Both the position numbers and the translations under genes were made by a program. Shown here piece after piece: positions 45,658-55,219 of a DNA stretch of 64,000 bases. A model generated the notes under the pieces. The model saw only the letters and a list, made by a program, of their open reading frames with translations. It had not been told where the DNA came from and made no database searches. Every line of letters starts with the position of its first letter. Within the stretch, counting starts at the first letter, position 1. Origin of the DNA: Pseudoduganella ginsengisoli (GTDB lineage Bacteria > Pseudomonadota > Gammaproteobacteria > Burkholderiales > Burkholderiaceae_D); the NCBI RefSeq assembly GCF_009720865.1, contig NZ_WNLA01000001.1:930001-994000 (forward strand), read 5' to 3'.

Positions 45658-47288
45658 TATTCTTTGTCCCGCAGGCGCGCCAGCACTTTGCCGATATCGG
45701 CGCCATAAAACACGTCCGGCGCGCGGTATAAGCGCTGGCAAGACAATTGCAGCGTGCCGCCATCCTTTGATTCAAATTGCACGGCGCCGCGTGCCGCACA
45801 CGCTGCCGCCATGGCCGGCATGGCAGCCGGATCGCCAGTCAGCGGGTGGCCTTCCGTCCTGCGCAATTCAACATTGGTTTTCAGCGTCTTGCACTCGCTG
45901 CGGCCAAACAGGAAGATGCCCTGCGGCGTATCCATCGTGCCTTTGTGCCCGCCACAATCGTCTTCCATCAATTGGCCCACCGCCTTCAGCAAGATGGCCT
46001 TGCGGGTGCGCGGCCCCGGTTCGCGGGGATGGGCCAATCCGGTATCCGCGAACAGCTTGCGCCAGTGGTCAGCCATGGCGCCCTGCCTGCCCGTCAGCGC
46101 CGGCAGCCAGCGCGGCTGGCAAGCCTCGTCATTGCCGCACTCCAGGCTGCGGCTGAAATCCGGCTGTTTGCCCTGGCGCAGTTCCCGATAAAATCCGCCG
46201 ATGCGCGACCAGACGGTGTCGTTGCCCTGGCGGGCAGCCAGCGCATAGACCAGCGCCGGCAAGCCGCATGCATATTCCAGCGTATTCCCGCTGATAAACC
46301 GTTGCGGCAGCTCGCCCCAGCTGCGGCCCTCCACCTGCACCATGCAGCGCGCTAATTCATCGTCGAGGTTTTGCGCAGCCTGCTCAGGCGTGATCCAGCC
46401 ATTGCCGATCGATGCCATCCAACGCAGGAATTCCGCGCCGCCTTCATGGATCAGGCGGCCTGAAGGATAGCCATCGAGCGCGTCGCGCAATTGAAAGCGG
46501 TGGCTCATTTCATGTGCCACCAGCAAGGTCATTTTGTATTGCTCGTCAACACCGGGCTGCTCCGGCCAGTTGAAGAAAATCAGCCGCATCAAGTCGCCGC
46601 CATTGCCATTGACTTCCGGCCCGCCCGGCGCCGTGGCGATCGACGCTGCCAATGCCGGCTGCGTAAAAGGCACGTCGGGCAAGCGTTTGCGCAAATACGC
46701 CGCCGTGCCGTCGGCCACCCGCGCCACCTGGGCGCGCGCCGCAGGTGAAAGGCGCGAGTCAAAGTAGCGCAGCGCACCGTCCGATGGCGCCAGCTTTTTC
46801 TGCAATAACAATACCGCCGTATCGCCCGCCTGCGGCCCGTCCAGCGCGGCTCGGCCAGCGTGGGCTTGCGCCCCCGTGACAATGCTGCCCGGCGCGCCAA
46901 AGCGGTAATGGACCGCGCCGCAACGGTCTGCCGGCGCATACAGCGACGTGTGCAGGTAAATCCCTTCCCCGGCGCCCATTGGATAGGCGGCAGGATAACC
47001 GCGGAATGTCGCCGCGGCAGGAATACGGAAGGCCAGCGCCGTGCAAGCGCTGTCTGTCCGCACCAGGGCGCCCGCCTCCACCTTGCCGCACTGGCCTGCC
47101 GGCGCCCAGTTGGCGCGGGCAACGCTGCTGTCCACAAAAGGCAGGCTGTCGCAGCCAGGCGGCAATTGATAGCTGACTTCCAGTGCATCGGGTTCCGCCA
47201 GGCGGACAGACACTTCGACATCGGCAGCCTGGCAGACGGGCAATGCCAATGCCGCGCCAAGCAAAGCGAAAGACAGGGTGGGATTCAA
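45657..47288 (-). CDS. Secreted putative gluzincin metalloprotease
   Basis: 543 residues with a Sec signal (MNPTLSFALLGAALALPVCQA). At 259-263 is HEMSH, and Glu282 lies exactly 18 residues after the last His (in LIHEGGAEF), the HExxH-x18-E spacing of gluzincins such as M1/M61 peptidases. The region before the site resembles the M61 glycyl aminopeptidase layout: N-terminal beta domain, then helices. Ten or more cysteines suggest disulfides. I do not recognise the exact family; substrate unknown. Confidence 0.72.
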   Translation of the reverse strand: MNPTLSFALLGAALALPVCQAADVEVSVRLAEPDALEVSYQLPPGCDSLPFVDSSVARANWAPAGQCGKVEAGALVRTDSACTALAFRIPAAATFRGYPAAYPMGAGEGIYLHTSLYAPADRCGAVHYRFGAPGSIVTGAQAHAGRAALDGPQAGDTAVLLLQKKLAPSDGALRYFDSRLSPAARAQVARVADGTAAYLRKRLPDVPFTQPALAASIATAPGGPEVNGNGGDLMRLIFFNWPEQPGVDEQYKMTLLVAHEMSHRFQLRDALDGYPSGRLIHEGGAEFLRWMASIGNGWITPEQAAQNLDDELARCMVQVEGRSWGELPQRFISGNTLEYACGLPALVYALAARQGNDTVWSRIGGFYRELRQGKQPDFSRSLECGNDEACQPRWLPALTGRQGAMADHWRKLFADTGLAHPREPGPRTRKAILLKAVGQLMEDDCGGHKGTMDTPQGIFLFGRSECKTLKTNVELRRTEGHPLTGDPAAMPAMAAACAARGAVQFESKDGGTLQLSCQRLYRAPDVFYGADIGKVLARLRDKE

Positions 47289-47338
47289 GATCGCCTTAGT
47301 TAGATAAAAGGCAATTGTATCCCACTACAGACTGGCCA

Positions 47339-48676
47339 TCACGCGTGCGAAGGCGCCAATACGGTTTCTTCGCGGCGCCCCGCCACCTTGACAAACAAGA
47401 CCGCCACCGCTGCGCACAGCAGCAACGCACCGGCCAGCCGGATCACATTTTCCGGATGCCCGCCCAGCAGCGGCTGATATACCAGCGGCAGCGTAAAGAT
47501 CTGGATGATCATCGGGATCACGATGAACATGTTGAAGATGCCCATGTAGACCCCTGTGCGGTGTGGCGGAATACTGCCGGCCAGCATCACATATGGGTTG
47601 CCCATCATGCTGGCCCACGCCAGGCCGATCCCGATCATCGGCACATACAGCAGCGCCGGCGACGTGATCAGCGGCAGGCACAGCATGCCGATCCCCGCCA
47701 GCGACAGGCACACGCTGTGCATGTTCTTCGGTCCGAAACGGCGCGTGAACGGCACCAGTGCAAAGGCGGCAATAAACGCAATGAAGTTATAAAACGCGCC
47801 GATTTCCCCGTTCAGCAAGCCCGCCTGGCGGAAGCCGCTTGAGGCTGAATCCGTCGTGCCATACAAGGTCGACGACAGCGACAGCATGATGTACTGCCAA
47901 TAGCAAAACATCGCATACCACTGGAACAGTTTCACCAGCGCCAGCTGGCGCATGGTCAGCGGCATGTCGCGCAATGCATCGGCAATTTCCGCCAGCGTAT
48001 GGCGCCAGCCGCCGGGCGCCGCTTTCATGCGCGCCAGCTCGGCAGGTTCCAGCGGCAATTCCGGCGTGGTCTTCACAGTCCACAAGACGGACGCCAGCGA
48101 AAATACGGCGCCAATCAGGAACGCGGCAATCACCGTATGGGGAATGTGGTGGCTGTTGACGGCATCGCGGTTCATGCCGAACGCCACCAGCAGCGACGGC
48201 GTCAGGTAGGCCAGCGTCTGCCCTAGTCCCGTGAACGCGCTTTGCGTGAGGAAGCCGATCGAATGCTGCTCCTGGTCCAGCCGGTCGCTGACAAAAGCCC
48301 GGTACGGTTCCATTGTCACGTTATTGGCTGCATCCAGTATCCACAGCAGGCTGGCCGCCATCCACAGCGCGGGGCTGAACGGCATGGCCAGCAAACCCAG
48401 GCTGCACAGGATGGCGCCAATCAGGAAGTATGGCGTGCGCCGTCCCCAGCGCGACACGGTACGGTCGCTCATGGCGCCAATAAACGGCTGGACCAGCAGC
48501 CCCGTCACCGGCCCGGCCAGCCATAGATAGGGCAGGCTGGCTTCATCGGCGCCCAGGTATTTGTAGATGGGGCTCATGCTGCTTTGTTGCAGGCCAAAGC
48601 TGAACTGGATGCCGAAAAAGCCCACGTTCATATTGACCACTTGCCAGAACGACAGGCGAGGTTTGTACTGCGCCAT
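47339..48676 (-). CDS. MFS sugar transporter (sucrose-type, GPH/SLC45-like)
   Basis: 445 residues, 12 TM. N-terminal WQVVNMNVGFFGIQFSFGLQQSSMSPIYKYLGADEASLP and the loop GAMSDRTVSRWGRRTPYFLIGA are typical of SLC45/SUC-like sucrose carriers. Last gene of the sucrose operon, 18 bp after the fructokinase. Expected to bring sucrose across the inner membrane. Confidence 0.87.
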   Translation of the reverse strand: MAQYKPRLSFWQVVNMNVGFFGIQFSFGLQQSSMSPIYKYLGADEASLPYLWLAGPVTGLLVQPFIGAMSDRTVSRWGRRTPYFLIGAILCSLGLLAMPFSPALWMAASLLWILDAANNVTMEPYRAFVSDRLDQEQHSIGFLTQSAFTGLGQTLAYLTPSLLVAFGMNRDAVNSHHIPHTVIAAFLIGAVFSLASVLWTVKTTPELPLEPAELARMKAAPGGWRHTLAEIADALRDMPLTMRQLALVKLFQWYAMFCYWQYIMLSLSSTLYGTTDSASSGFRQAGLLNGEIGAFYNFIAFIAAFALVPFTRRFGPKNMHSVCLSLAGIGMLCLPLITSPALLYVPMIGIGLAWASMMGNPYVMLAGSIPPHRTGVYMGIFNMFIVIPMIIQIFTLPLVYQPLLGGHPENVIRLAGALLLCAAVAVLFVKVAGRREETVLAPSHA

Positions 48677-48694
48677 TGGAATGCTCCGGTAAAG

Positions 48695-49627
48695 TCAGTC
48701 TGGCTGCCAGCGGCGGCGCCAGTCTGCATAAAAGGACAGGTTGGATGGGACCGCGCCGGCCAGGCCGCACACGGCGCCGGCAAAGGCGCTGGCGCGCTGC
48801 AGCGTGGTGTCCAGCGGCCAGCCGCGCGCACGGCCCAGCAGGTAGATCGACGAAAACGCATCGCCCGCACCGACGGTATCGGCCAGCTGCTCCACCACGA
48901 CGCCATCGGCTGCCGTCATGCCGCCATCCACGCTGAAATGCACGGCGCCGCGCGCGCCCAGTGTGACGATCATGCCTTGCAGCGTGAAGTTCGACATCAG
49001 CTGTGCGCACGCCATGCGCACGTCGAGGCTGGCCATGTCGTCCAGCGGCGGGCACATATGGCTGTACCAGTCGAACAATTGCGCCAGTTCGTCTTCATTG
49101 ACTTTGAGGATGTCGGCCTGCGACAGCGAGTCGAACACGGTGCGCTCCGTGTATTGGCCATCGCGCAAATTCAAGTCCAGGTAGCGCAGCGCGCCGGCAG
49201 CTTTTTGTACCGCCAGCAGGGCAGCGCGCGACGTTTCTTCGCGCTGCACCAGAGTGCCAAAATACAGCACGTCCGGCTGCGCCTGCGCCACCGCTTGTGC
49301 TGCACGTTGCGCATCGATGGCGTCATACGCCTGGTGCGGCAAGATGTCGAAACGGTGGCTGCCATCGGCCGCCATTTCCACCGCCACGCGGCCCGTTGCT
49401 TCGCCCTCGCCTGTTTGCAGGCCCATGCCATCCATGCGGTAACGCTCGAATTCGCCGCGCACCAGCGCCCCATTGGCGTCGTTGCCGATGCGCGTAATCA
49501 TCAACGGCTGCAAGCCAAATCCGGCCAGGTGGCGCGCCACGTTGAAGGGGGCGCCGCCGACCACTTGCACGCTGCCGAAATCATCGACCAGCGCTTCACC
49601 GAATACTGCAATTGCCTGCCTGTCCAT
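48695..49627 (-). CDS. PfkB-family fructokinase
   Basis: 310 residues. Start ATG 49627 is chosen because AGGAG lies 7 nt upstream; an earlier ATG at 49648 overlaps the amylosucrase stop and is also possible. Signatures: GEALVDDFG near the start, VVGGAPFNVARHLAGFG, and the PfkB C-terminal motif DTVGAGDAFSSIYLLG with catalytic Asp. Likely phosphorylates the fructose released from sucrose. Confidence 0.87.
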   Translation of the reverse strand: MDRQAIAVFGEALVDDFGSVQVVGGAPFNVARHLAGFGLQPLMITRIGNDANGALVRGEFERYRMDGMGLQTGEGEATGRVAVEMAADGSHRFDILPHQAYDAIDAQRAAQAVAQAQPDVLYFGTLVQREETSRAALLAVQKAAGALRYLDLNLRDGQYTERTVFDSLSQADILKVNEDELAQLFDWYSHMCPPLDDMASLDVRMACAQLMSNFTLQGMIVTLGARGAVHFSVDGGMTAADGVVVEQLADTVGAGDAFSSIYLLGRARGWPLDTTLQRASAFAGAVCGLAGAVPSNLSFYADWRRRWQPD

Positions 49628-49644
49628 CGTCTTCTCCTGTGCAT

Positions 49645-51537
49645 TCATGCGGCACGCTCCAGCCACAGCAGGGCGTACGGCTCCAGCACCACTTCACCTG
49701 AAAAGGCTTGTCCGGTCAAGCAATCGGACCATACGCCATCCAATCCCTGCGGTTGGCGTTGCGCGGAGAAATTGCACAGGCAAATAAAATCGTCGCCGCG
49801 CGCCAGCGCCAGCACGGACGGGGGCGATGGCAGCACCGTGCGCGGCGCACCGGCCGCCAGCGCGGGCAAGCGGCGCCTTGCACTCAGCAGCGCGCGCAAA
49901 CCCATAAACATCTGGCCTGCGGCGGTCGAGGCATCGTGGCGGTGTTGTAATGCCACTTCGTCCAGATACGGGCGCTGCAGCCAGCGGCTATCCATCGCAT
50001 GCTGCGGGCGCTCGCGGTAGCTGTCATCATTTTGCTGCGCCAGTTCGTCGCCCATGTACAGCACCGGCAGTGCGCCAAACGCCAGCGCCAACCCGTGCAG
50101 CAGCAAATCGCGCCGCAGCGCCGCGCGGCGCTCAACATCATCGCGCGCCGTCTGCAACCCCAGCAGCGATGCCGTGGCGCCGTTGCTGCCATGCGCTGCA
50201 TTCGGATCGCTGCTTTGGAAGGAGGCGCCCGCCGCGTAGCTGTTTCCTTCGCCCGTGTAAAACCGGGCGATACGGGCAAGACGCGCGGCGGGATCACCAC
50301 CGGGCGGCGCTTCCGCCGCTTCCGCCTTCAACACATTCCAGCCGATATCGTCATGGCAGCGCACATACGACAGCCACGACGCCGCCGGCGGCAATGCCGG
50401 CGTGCGGGCTATCACGGCTTTCAACAGCGCGGCATCCTGCTCGGCCATCGCGCCCCACGCTGCCGCCATCAGGCTGCTGTGGTAAGCGATATGGCATTCC
50501 GCCGCGCCACCATTGCCGCCTTCGCTGCCCAGGTAAGCGGGCAATTCCCGCGTCGGCACGATGGCTTCCGCCTTCAACAGCACGCCCGGCGCGGCAATGG
50601 CCACGATGGCGCGCAACGCCTGCAGCAGCATGTGCGCTTCCGGCTGGTTCATGCAATTGGTGCCTTCCCGCTTCCACAGGAAGGCCGTGGAGTCCAGGCG
50701 GAACACTTCGATGCCCCGGTTCGCCAATCGCAGCAGCGTTTGCGCCATGTCCGCAAACACGGCGGGATTCGCGTAATTCAAATCCCACTGGTACGGATAA
50801 AACGTGGTCCACACCCAGCCGCCCATGGCTTCCACGTGCGTGAAGTTGCCGGGGGCGACTTGCGGGAATACCTGGCCCACGGTGGCTTCATAGCGGTCCG
50901 GCATGGTGCGGTCCGGATACACGAGGAAGTAGTCGCGCAATGCCTGGTCTCCCGCCTTCGCCCCCTTTGCCCACGCATGGTCATCCGCCACGTGGTTCAG
51001 GATGAAATCCGAACACAGGCTGATGCCGGCATTGCGCAATTTCGCCGCCAGCATATCGAGGTCGCCATTTTCACCCAGCTTCGGGTCCACTTCATCGAAG
51101 CTGGCCACGGCAAACCCGCCATCATTTTCCCCCGCGCGGGGGCGCAGGAATGGCAGCAGGTGCAGGTAGCGCACGCCCAGTTCTTCCAGGTAGGGAATGC
51201 GGTGCGCCACGCCACGCAAGGTGCCGCCAAGGCGGTCCACGTAGCTGCAATAACCCAGCATGCGCTGGTCCAGGAACCAGCCGGGATCCGCTTCACGGCG
51301 CGCATCCTGCGCCTGCAAGGCCGCCGGGCGCTGCGCCAGCAAACTGCCGATGGCGCCCAGCAGCTTGCCATACCACAGCGCAAAGTCAGGCCGGTGGCCA
51401 TACAGCGCGTGCAGCCGCTGGTGCAGCACGGCATGCTGCGCTGTATAACGGCGGGTTGCCGTGTCGCGCAACGCATGGTGCGAATGCGCGGCCAGGGGCG
51501 CCAGCAGCGCCGGCAGGGAGTCAGGGAAATCAGTCAT
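49645..51537 (-). CDS. Amylosucrase / sucrose hydrolase (GH13 subfamily 4)
   Basis: 630 residues, close to Neisseria amylosucrase (636). Catalytic triad at matching places: nucleophile Asp282 in EVFRLDSTAFLW, acid/base Glu324 in LLKAEAIVP, and Asp396 in RCHDDIGW. The N-terminal helical domain and the GNGGAAECHIAYHSS region also fit. Splits sucrose to fructose plus a glucosyl unit, which goes to water (as in Xanthomonas SuxB) or to an alpha-glucan. Which of these dominates cannot be read from sequence. It follows the receptor gene. Confidence 0.9.
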   Translation of the reverse strand: MTDFPDSLPALLAPLAAHSHHALRDTATRRYTAQHAVLHQRLHALYGHRPDFALWYGKLLGAIGSLLAQRPAALQAQDARREADPGWFLDQRMLGYCSYVDRLGGTLRGVAHRIPYLEELGVRYLHLLPFLRPRAGENDGGFAVASFDEVDPKLGENGDLDMLAAKLRNAGISLCSDFILNHVADDHAWAKGAKAGDQALRDYFLVYPDRTMPDRYEATVGQVFPQVAPGNFTHVEAMGGWVWTTFYPYQWDLNYANPAVFADMAQTLLRLANRGIEVFRLDSTAFLWKREGTNCMNQPEAHMLLQALRAIVAIAAPGVLLKAEAIVPTRELPAYLGSEGGNGGAAECHIAYHSSLMAAAWGAMAEQDAALLKAVIARTPALPPAASWLSYVRCHDDIGWNVLKAEAAEAPPGGDPAARLARIARFYTGEGNSYAAGASFQSSDPNAAHGSNGATASLLGLQTARDDVERRAALRRDLLLHGLALAFGALPVLYMGDELAQQNDDSYRERPQHAMDSRWLQRPYLDEVALQHRHDASTAAGQMFMGLRALLSARRRLPALAAGAPRTVLPSPPSVLALARGDDFICLCNFSAQRQPQGLDGVWSDCLTGQAFSGEVVLEPYALLWLERAA

Positions 51538-51563
51538 TACGTGCGATCATCAAAATGCATGTA

Positions 51564-53891
51564 TCAAAATGCATATTGCAGGCTGGCCTTGACGGCGCGG
51601 CCCGCAATGGCGCGGGCGGCGTGGCCGTCGCCTTCCACTTCGGTGTAACCCAGTTTGTTGAACAGGTTATTGGCGGACAGCGTGAACGCCGCTTGCGGCG
51701 TCACCTGGTATTGCACGGTTGCGTTCACCACGTGGTAGGCCGGCATGGTGATGGTGTGCGCATCGTCCGCCCACGACTTGCCCGTGCCGATCAGCGACAC
51801 GCCGACAGTGGCGTCGCCAATCACGTAGCTGGGCGCCAGCTGGTACACGGCTTTCGCCTGGCGGCGCGGCGTGTGGCCGATGACGGCTTCCTGGCCGGGC
51901 GCCGTGCCGGTGATTTTTGCATCCGTCAACGTCAAACCGCCATTGATGCGGAAATCGCCCGCGCTGTAAGCCGCTTCCAGTTCCACGCCTTTCGCACTGT
52001 AGCGGTTCGCCGTGCTGATGCGCGTCGTCGCTTCGTAATTGCTCTCTGCAGTTTTCGCGTGGAACAGCGTGACGAATGCGCTGGCGCCGCCCTGCCGCCA
52101 TTTCAAGCCGCCCTCTGCCTGCTTGACCGTGTTGATGCTGATGGGCGCACTGCCATCGAGCGGTGTGCCAAACAGGATGCGGTCTGCATTGAATGCGACG
52201 CCATCGCTGACGCGGGCGAATACGGACAGGTTGCGCTGCAACTGGTAATTGCCGCCCACGGAATACGACGTGTGCGACGCCTTGTAATTGACCATTTGCT
52301 GCGTGGCCGGGTCGTAATACGTGCCGCCGGTGGCGATATTGGCGCTGCCGGTGGCGCGCTGGTTGTCGCGGCGCACGCTGGCGTCCACGTTCAGCGGGCC
52401 GTCTTCCCAGCCCACGTTGGCATACGGCGACACCAGCTTGTATTCCATATCGACTGCGCGCATGCAGCAGTTGCCCCATGCCGGGCCGATATAGCCGGGG
52501 GTGGCGCTGGCAGTTTTCAGCAATGCAGGGCTGCCGGTCTTCGCTTGCAGCTGGTATTCATTGAAGTTCCACGTCAAGCCCAGGTCTTGCAGCGACGTGT
52601 ACAAGCCTGCGGTGCCCGTCAATTTGCCGCCGCCCAGCGCCCACGTCTTCGACAGCTTGACGTCGTTCAGCGTATTGCCCGCGTCATCGATCGACGTATT
52701 GAATACGACCGCGTGGAAGGCGCGGCCATTGTAGGCTTGCCCCGTTTGCGGACCGGTGGCGATCGTGTACGTGCCGACGGCGCCGTTATCGGCCGGGAAG
52801 ATGCCGATAAAGCGGCCCGAGTTGCGCGCATGGCGGAAGTTGTCCGTCAACGCCACGCCCTGGCCCAGGTCCAGCGACAGCGCCACGCCAAACGTGTCGC
52901 TCTTCACAGCCAGGCCGTCATTGACGTTGGACGACACCTTGCCGTTGCCTTTGGCCAGCGAGACATCCTGTACCCAGTATGGCGAATAGAAGCTGGCCGT
53001 GCGCGGATCGATGCCGGCGATTTCACTGATGCGGCCACCGGTGACGGACACCGGCACCGGCAGCGCGGTCGGCGCCTTGTCGTCGAGGTGCTTGAACGAC
53101 AGGCGCAGGTAGCCGCGGTCGAATTCGTGCGTCAGGTTGCCCTTGATCTGGCCGCCGCTTTCCGTGCTCATGCCGGTGGGACGGATGCCTTCGCCTGTGC
53201 GGTAATGGCCGCCGATGAAGAAGCGGGTTTTATCGGTCAGCGGTGCGCCATACGAAAAATCGTAGCGCGTCTGGTCATAGCCGAGGCCGCGCGTGATGCC
53301 GATGCTGCCGCCTTTGTTGTCGCCGGTCTTGCTGATGAAGTTGATGATGCCGCCCGGCGAATTGCTGGCCAAGGTCGAGGCGGAACCGCCGCGCACCGCT
53401 TCCACGTGATCGAGCGTGCCATCGATTTTCACGTAGCTGTCCGGCGTGATGAAGTTGAAGTCGCCCGATTGCAGCACAGGCAAGCCATCTTCCTGCATTT
53501 GCACGTAGCGCGAACCGCCGGCGGAAATCGGCACGCCGCGCACGGTGATGTTGGCGTTGCCTTCGCCGCCGGACGATTCAGCACGCAAGCCAGGGATCGA
53601 ACGCAGCAGCTCGGCGGCGCTGGTGGGGACGGCGCGGGCAATCGCGTCGTCATCCAAGGTCGACACGGACACGCTGGTTTTCATTTTCGACTGGCCGCGG
53701 GCCGTGCCGGTCACCACAATCCGTTCGAGTTTCAAGCCGTCGGCCGGGGCGGCGGCGGGGGTGGCGGTTTCAGCAGCGGTGGGGGCTTCGGCGGCGGTGT
53801 CGGATGCCTGCTGGGCTTGGGCGGCAAAGTGCATCAGGGCGGCGGCGACAGCAGTCGCCATGCGGCCGCGCTGGGCGGTACGAACTTGCAT
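51564..53891 (-). CDS. TonB-dependent receptor of the sucrose locus (SuxA-like)
   Basis: 775 residues. Signal peptide ending QAQ, Ala/Pro/Thr-rich tail, TonB box region (LERIVVTGTA), plug domain (LLRSIPGLRAESSGGEGNANITVRGVPISAGGSRYVQMQEDGLPVL and LDHVEAVRGGSASTLASNSPGGIINF) and barrel ending ASLQYAF. GGAG is 9 nt before the ATG. Placed at the head of the sucrose genes behind two LacI-type operators, so sucrose uptake through the outer membrane is the likely job. Confidence 0.88.
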   Translation of the reverse strand: MQVRTAQRGRMATAVAAALMHFAAQAQQASDTAAEAPTAAETATPAAAPADGLKLERIVVTGTARGQSKMKTSVSVSTLDDDAIARAVPTSAAELLRSIPGLRAESSGGEGNANITVRGVPISAGGSRYVQMQEDGLPVLQSGDFNFITPDSYVKIDGTLDHVEAVRGGSASTLASNSPGGIINFISKTGDNKGGSIGITRGLGYDQTRYDFSYGAPLTDKTRFFIGGHYRTGEGIRPTGMSTESGGQIKGNLTHEFDRGYLRLSFKHLDDKAPTALPVPVSVTGGRISEIAGIDPRTASFYSPYWVQDVSLAKGNGKVSSNVNDGLAVKSDTFGVALSLDLGQGVALTDNFRHARNSGRFIGIFPADNGAVGTYTIATGPQTGQAYNGRAFHAVVFNTSIDDAGNTLNDVKLSKTWALGGGKLTGTAGLYTSLQDLGLTWNFNEYQLQAKTGSPALLKTASATPGYIGPAWGNCCMRAVDMEYKLVSPYANVGWEDGPLNVDASVRRDNQRATGSANIATGGTYYDPATQQMVNYKASHTSYSVGGNYQLQRNLSVFARVSDGVAFNADRILFGTPLDGSAPISINTVKQAEGGLKWRQGGASAFVTLFHAKTAESNYEATTRISTANRYSAKGVELEAAYSAGDFRINGGLTLTDAKITGTAPGQEAVIGHTPRRQAKAVYQLAPSYVIGDATVGVSLIGTGKSWADDAHTITMPAYHVVNATVQYQVTPQAAFTLSANNLFNKLGYTEVEGDGHAARAIAGRAVKASLQYAF

Positions 53892-53983
53892 GATTCTTCT
53901 CCGGTTGTAATGTTTTTTAAGTGCCGCTGCGCTGGCGGCGTCTGCACTGCAGATGCCACATTATTCATCAACTTAATTTTTAT

Positions 53984-53997
53984 TGCAATCGATTGCA
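53984..53997. promoter_or_regulatory. LacI/GalR-type operator 1
   Basis: Perfect palindrome TGCAATCGATTGCA, fitting TGnAAnCG-nTTnCA, in the gap before the receptor gene. Probably bound by the LacI-family protein encoded just upstream. Confidence 0.85.
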
Positions 53998-54039
53998 ATG
54001 ACATTTTTAATGTCATCTGGAACAAAAATGTATTTTTTA

Positions 54040-54053
54040 TGCAAACGGTTGCA
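54040..54053. promoter_or_regulatory. LacI/GalR-type operator 2
   Basis: TGCAAACGGTTGCA, a near-perfect LacI-family site 56 bp (centre to centre) from operator 1. The pair would allow repression of the sucrose genes, possibly with DNA looping. Confidence 0.85.
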
Positions 54054-54078
54054 AATGAGGCAGGACGCTAGCGGTCCA

Positions 54079-54104
54079 TGGATCCTCGCCTGCGCGAGGA
54101 TGAC
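54079..54104 (-). repeat. Single REP-like palindrome
   Basis: 26-bp unit with stem ATCCTCGC / GCGAGGAT, the same size and outline (TGGAT-palindrome-GAC) as the two units inside lptE (4927-5004). It lies between the LacI gene and the operators. Confidence 0.8.
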
Positions 54105-54129
54105 GAACGGGCGACAGGAACGGACAGCG

Positions 54130-55209
54130 TCAAACGCTGCTGGCGCGGATGATCAGTTCGGTGGGAAGTTGCTGCGACGTGACGCTGCGGCCTTCGGCCA
54201 GGTCCAGCACGGTGGCCACCAGCGCGCGGCCCGCATCGGCCATGGGCTGGCGCACGGTGGTCAGCGGAGGATGGAAGTACGTCGACAATTCGATATCGTC
54301 GTAGCCGGCCACGGCCACGTCTTGCGGCACGGAGCGGCCCAGTTCGCGCAATGAATTAATCGCCGTCATGGCCAGCAAGTCGCTGCACGCAAACAGCGCG
54401 TCATATGGCACGCCGCGGCGCGCCAGTTCCTGCACGCCTTCCGTGCCCCCTTCCGGCAAGAACGATACCGGCACGTGCAAGGCGGGATCGGGAGACAGCC
54501 CCGCCTCTTCCAGCGCCTGGCAATAGCCCTGGTGGCGCATGGCGGCTTCCGGCATGTTGGTGTCGCCAAGGAAGGCGATCCGGCGCCGCCCCTGCTGCAG
54601 CAAGTGGCGCGTGGCCAGCAAGCCGCCCGCCACGTTGTCGCCCCCCACCGTGCAATACAGTTGCTGCGGCAATTGCGCGCCCCATACGACAATGGGAACG
54701 CCGCGCGCCGCCATCTGGTTCAACTGGTCATGGTGGCGCCACTGGCCGATGAGAATCACGCCGATCACGCGGCCCGTGTCATAGGGCTGCGCCGCCGCAT
54801 CGAGCTGGTCGGCATCGACACGCGACAGCAGCATATCGAAGCCCTGCTCCGTCAGTGCGTCGGCCAGGCTGCCCAGCATGCCGAGGAAGAACGGGTCCGT
54901 CAGGTGCTGGCGCGTGTGTGCGTCGGAAACCGCGGGAATCACGACGCCCACCGTGCGGTTTTGCTTGAGGCGCAAATTTTGCGCGCCGATATTGATCGTG
55001 TATTTCAGCGAGCGCGCCAGTTCCATCACGCGGTCGCGCGTTTCCTGGTTGACCAGCTTGCTGCCGCTGAGGGCGCGCGACACGGTCGACGTCGACACGC
55101 CCGCCAGGCGCGCGATGTCCGCCATTTGCAGGCGGCGCTTTTCTGCATTCGACAAAGATGGGGCAGGCGCAGCCGCATCCGGCTGCGCAGGTGGTGCTTT
55201 TTTCGGCAT
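54130..55209 (-). CDS. LacI-family transcriptional regulator of the sucrose locus
   Basis: 359 residues from ATG 55209 (MPKKAPPAQPD); the open frame extends far upstream through the GST gene but that part is not real. HTH MADIARLAGVSTSTVSRALS at about 29-48, followed by the hinge and a periplasmic-binding-fold ligand domain (RTVGVVIPAVSD, GVILIGQWRHHD, AGYDDIELSTYFHPPLTTVRQPM). It is upstream of the sucrose operon on the same strand, and two LacI-type operators lie just after it. Confidence 0.92.
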   Translation of the reverse strand: MPKKAPPAQPDAAAPAPSLSNAEKRRLQMADIARLAGVSTSTVSRALSGSKLVNQETRDRVMELARSLKYTINIGAQNLRLKQNRTVGVVIPAVSDAHTRQHLTDPFFLGMLGSLADALTEQGFDMLLSRVDADQLDAAAQPYDTGRVIGVILIGQWRHHDQLNQMAARGVPIVVWGAQLPQQLYCTVGGDNVAGGLLATRHLLQQGRRRIAFLGDTNMPEAAMRHQGYCQALEEAGLSPDPALHVPVSFLPEGGTEGVQELARRGVPYDALFACSDLLAMTAINSLRELGRSVPQDVAVAGYDDIELSTYFHPPLTTVRQPMADAGRALVATVLDLAEGRSVTSQQLPTELIIRASSV

Positions 55210-55219
55210 CAGCAGCGAA

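Noticed and set aside
51150..54071. 973-codon open frame on the plus strand
   Set aside because: Antisense to amylosucrase and the TonB-dependent receptor; no domain and typical shadow composition.
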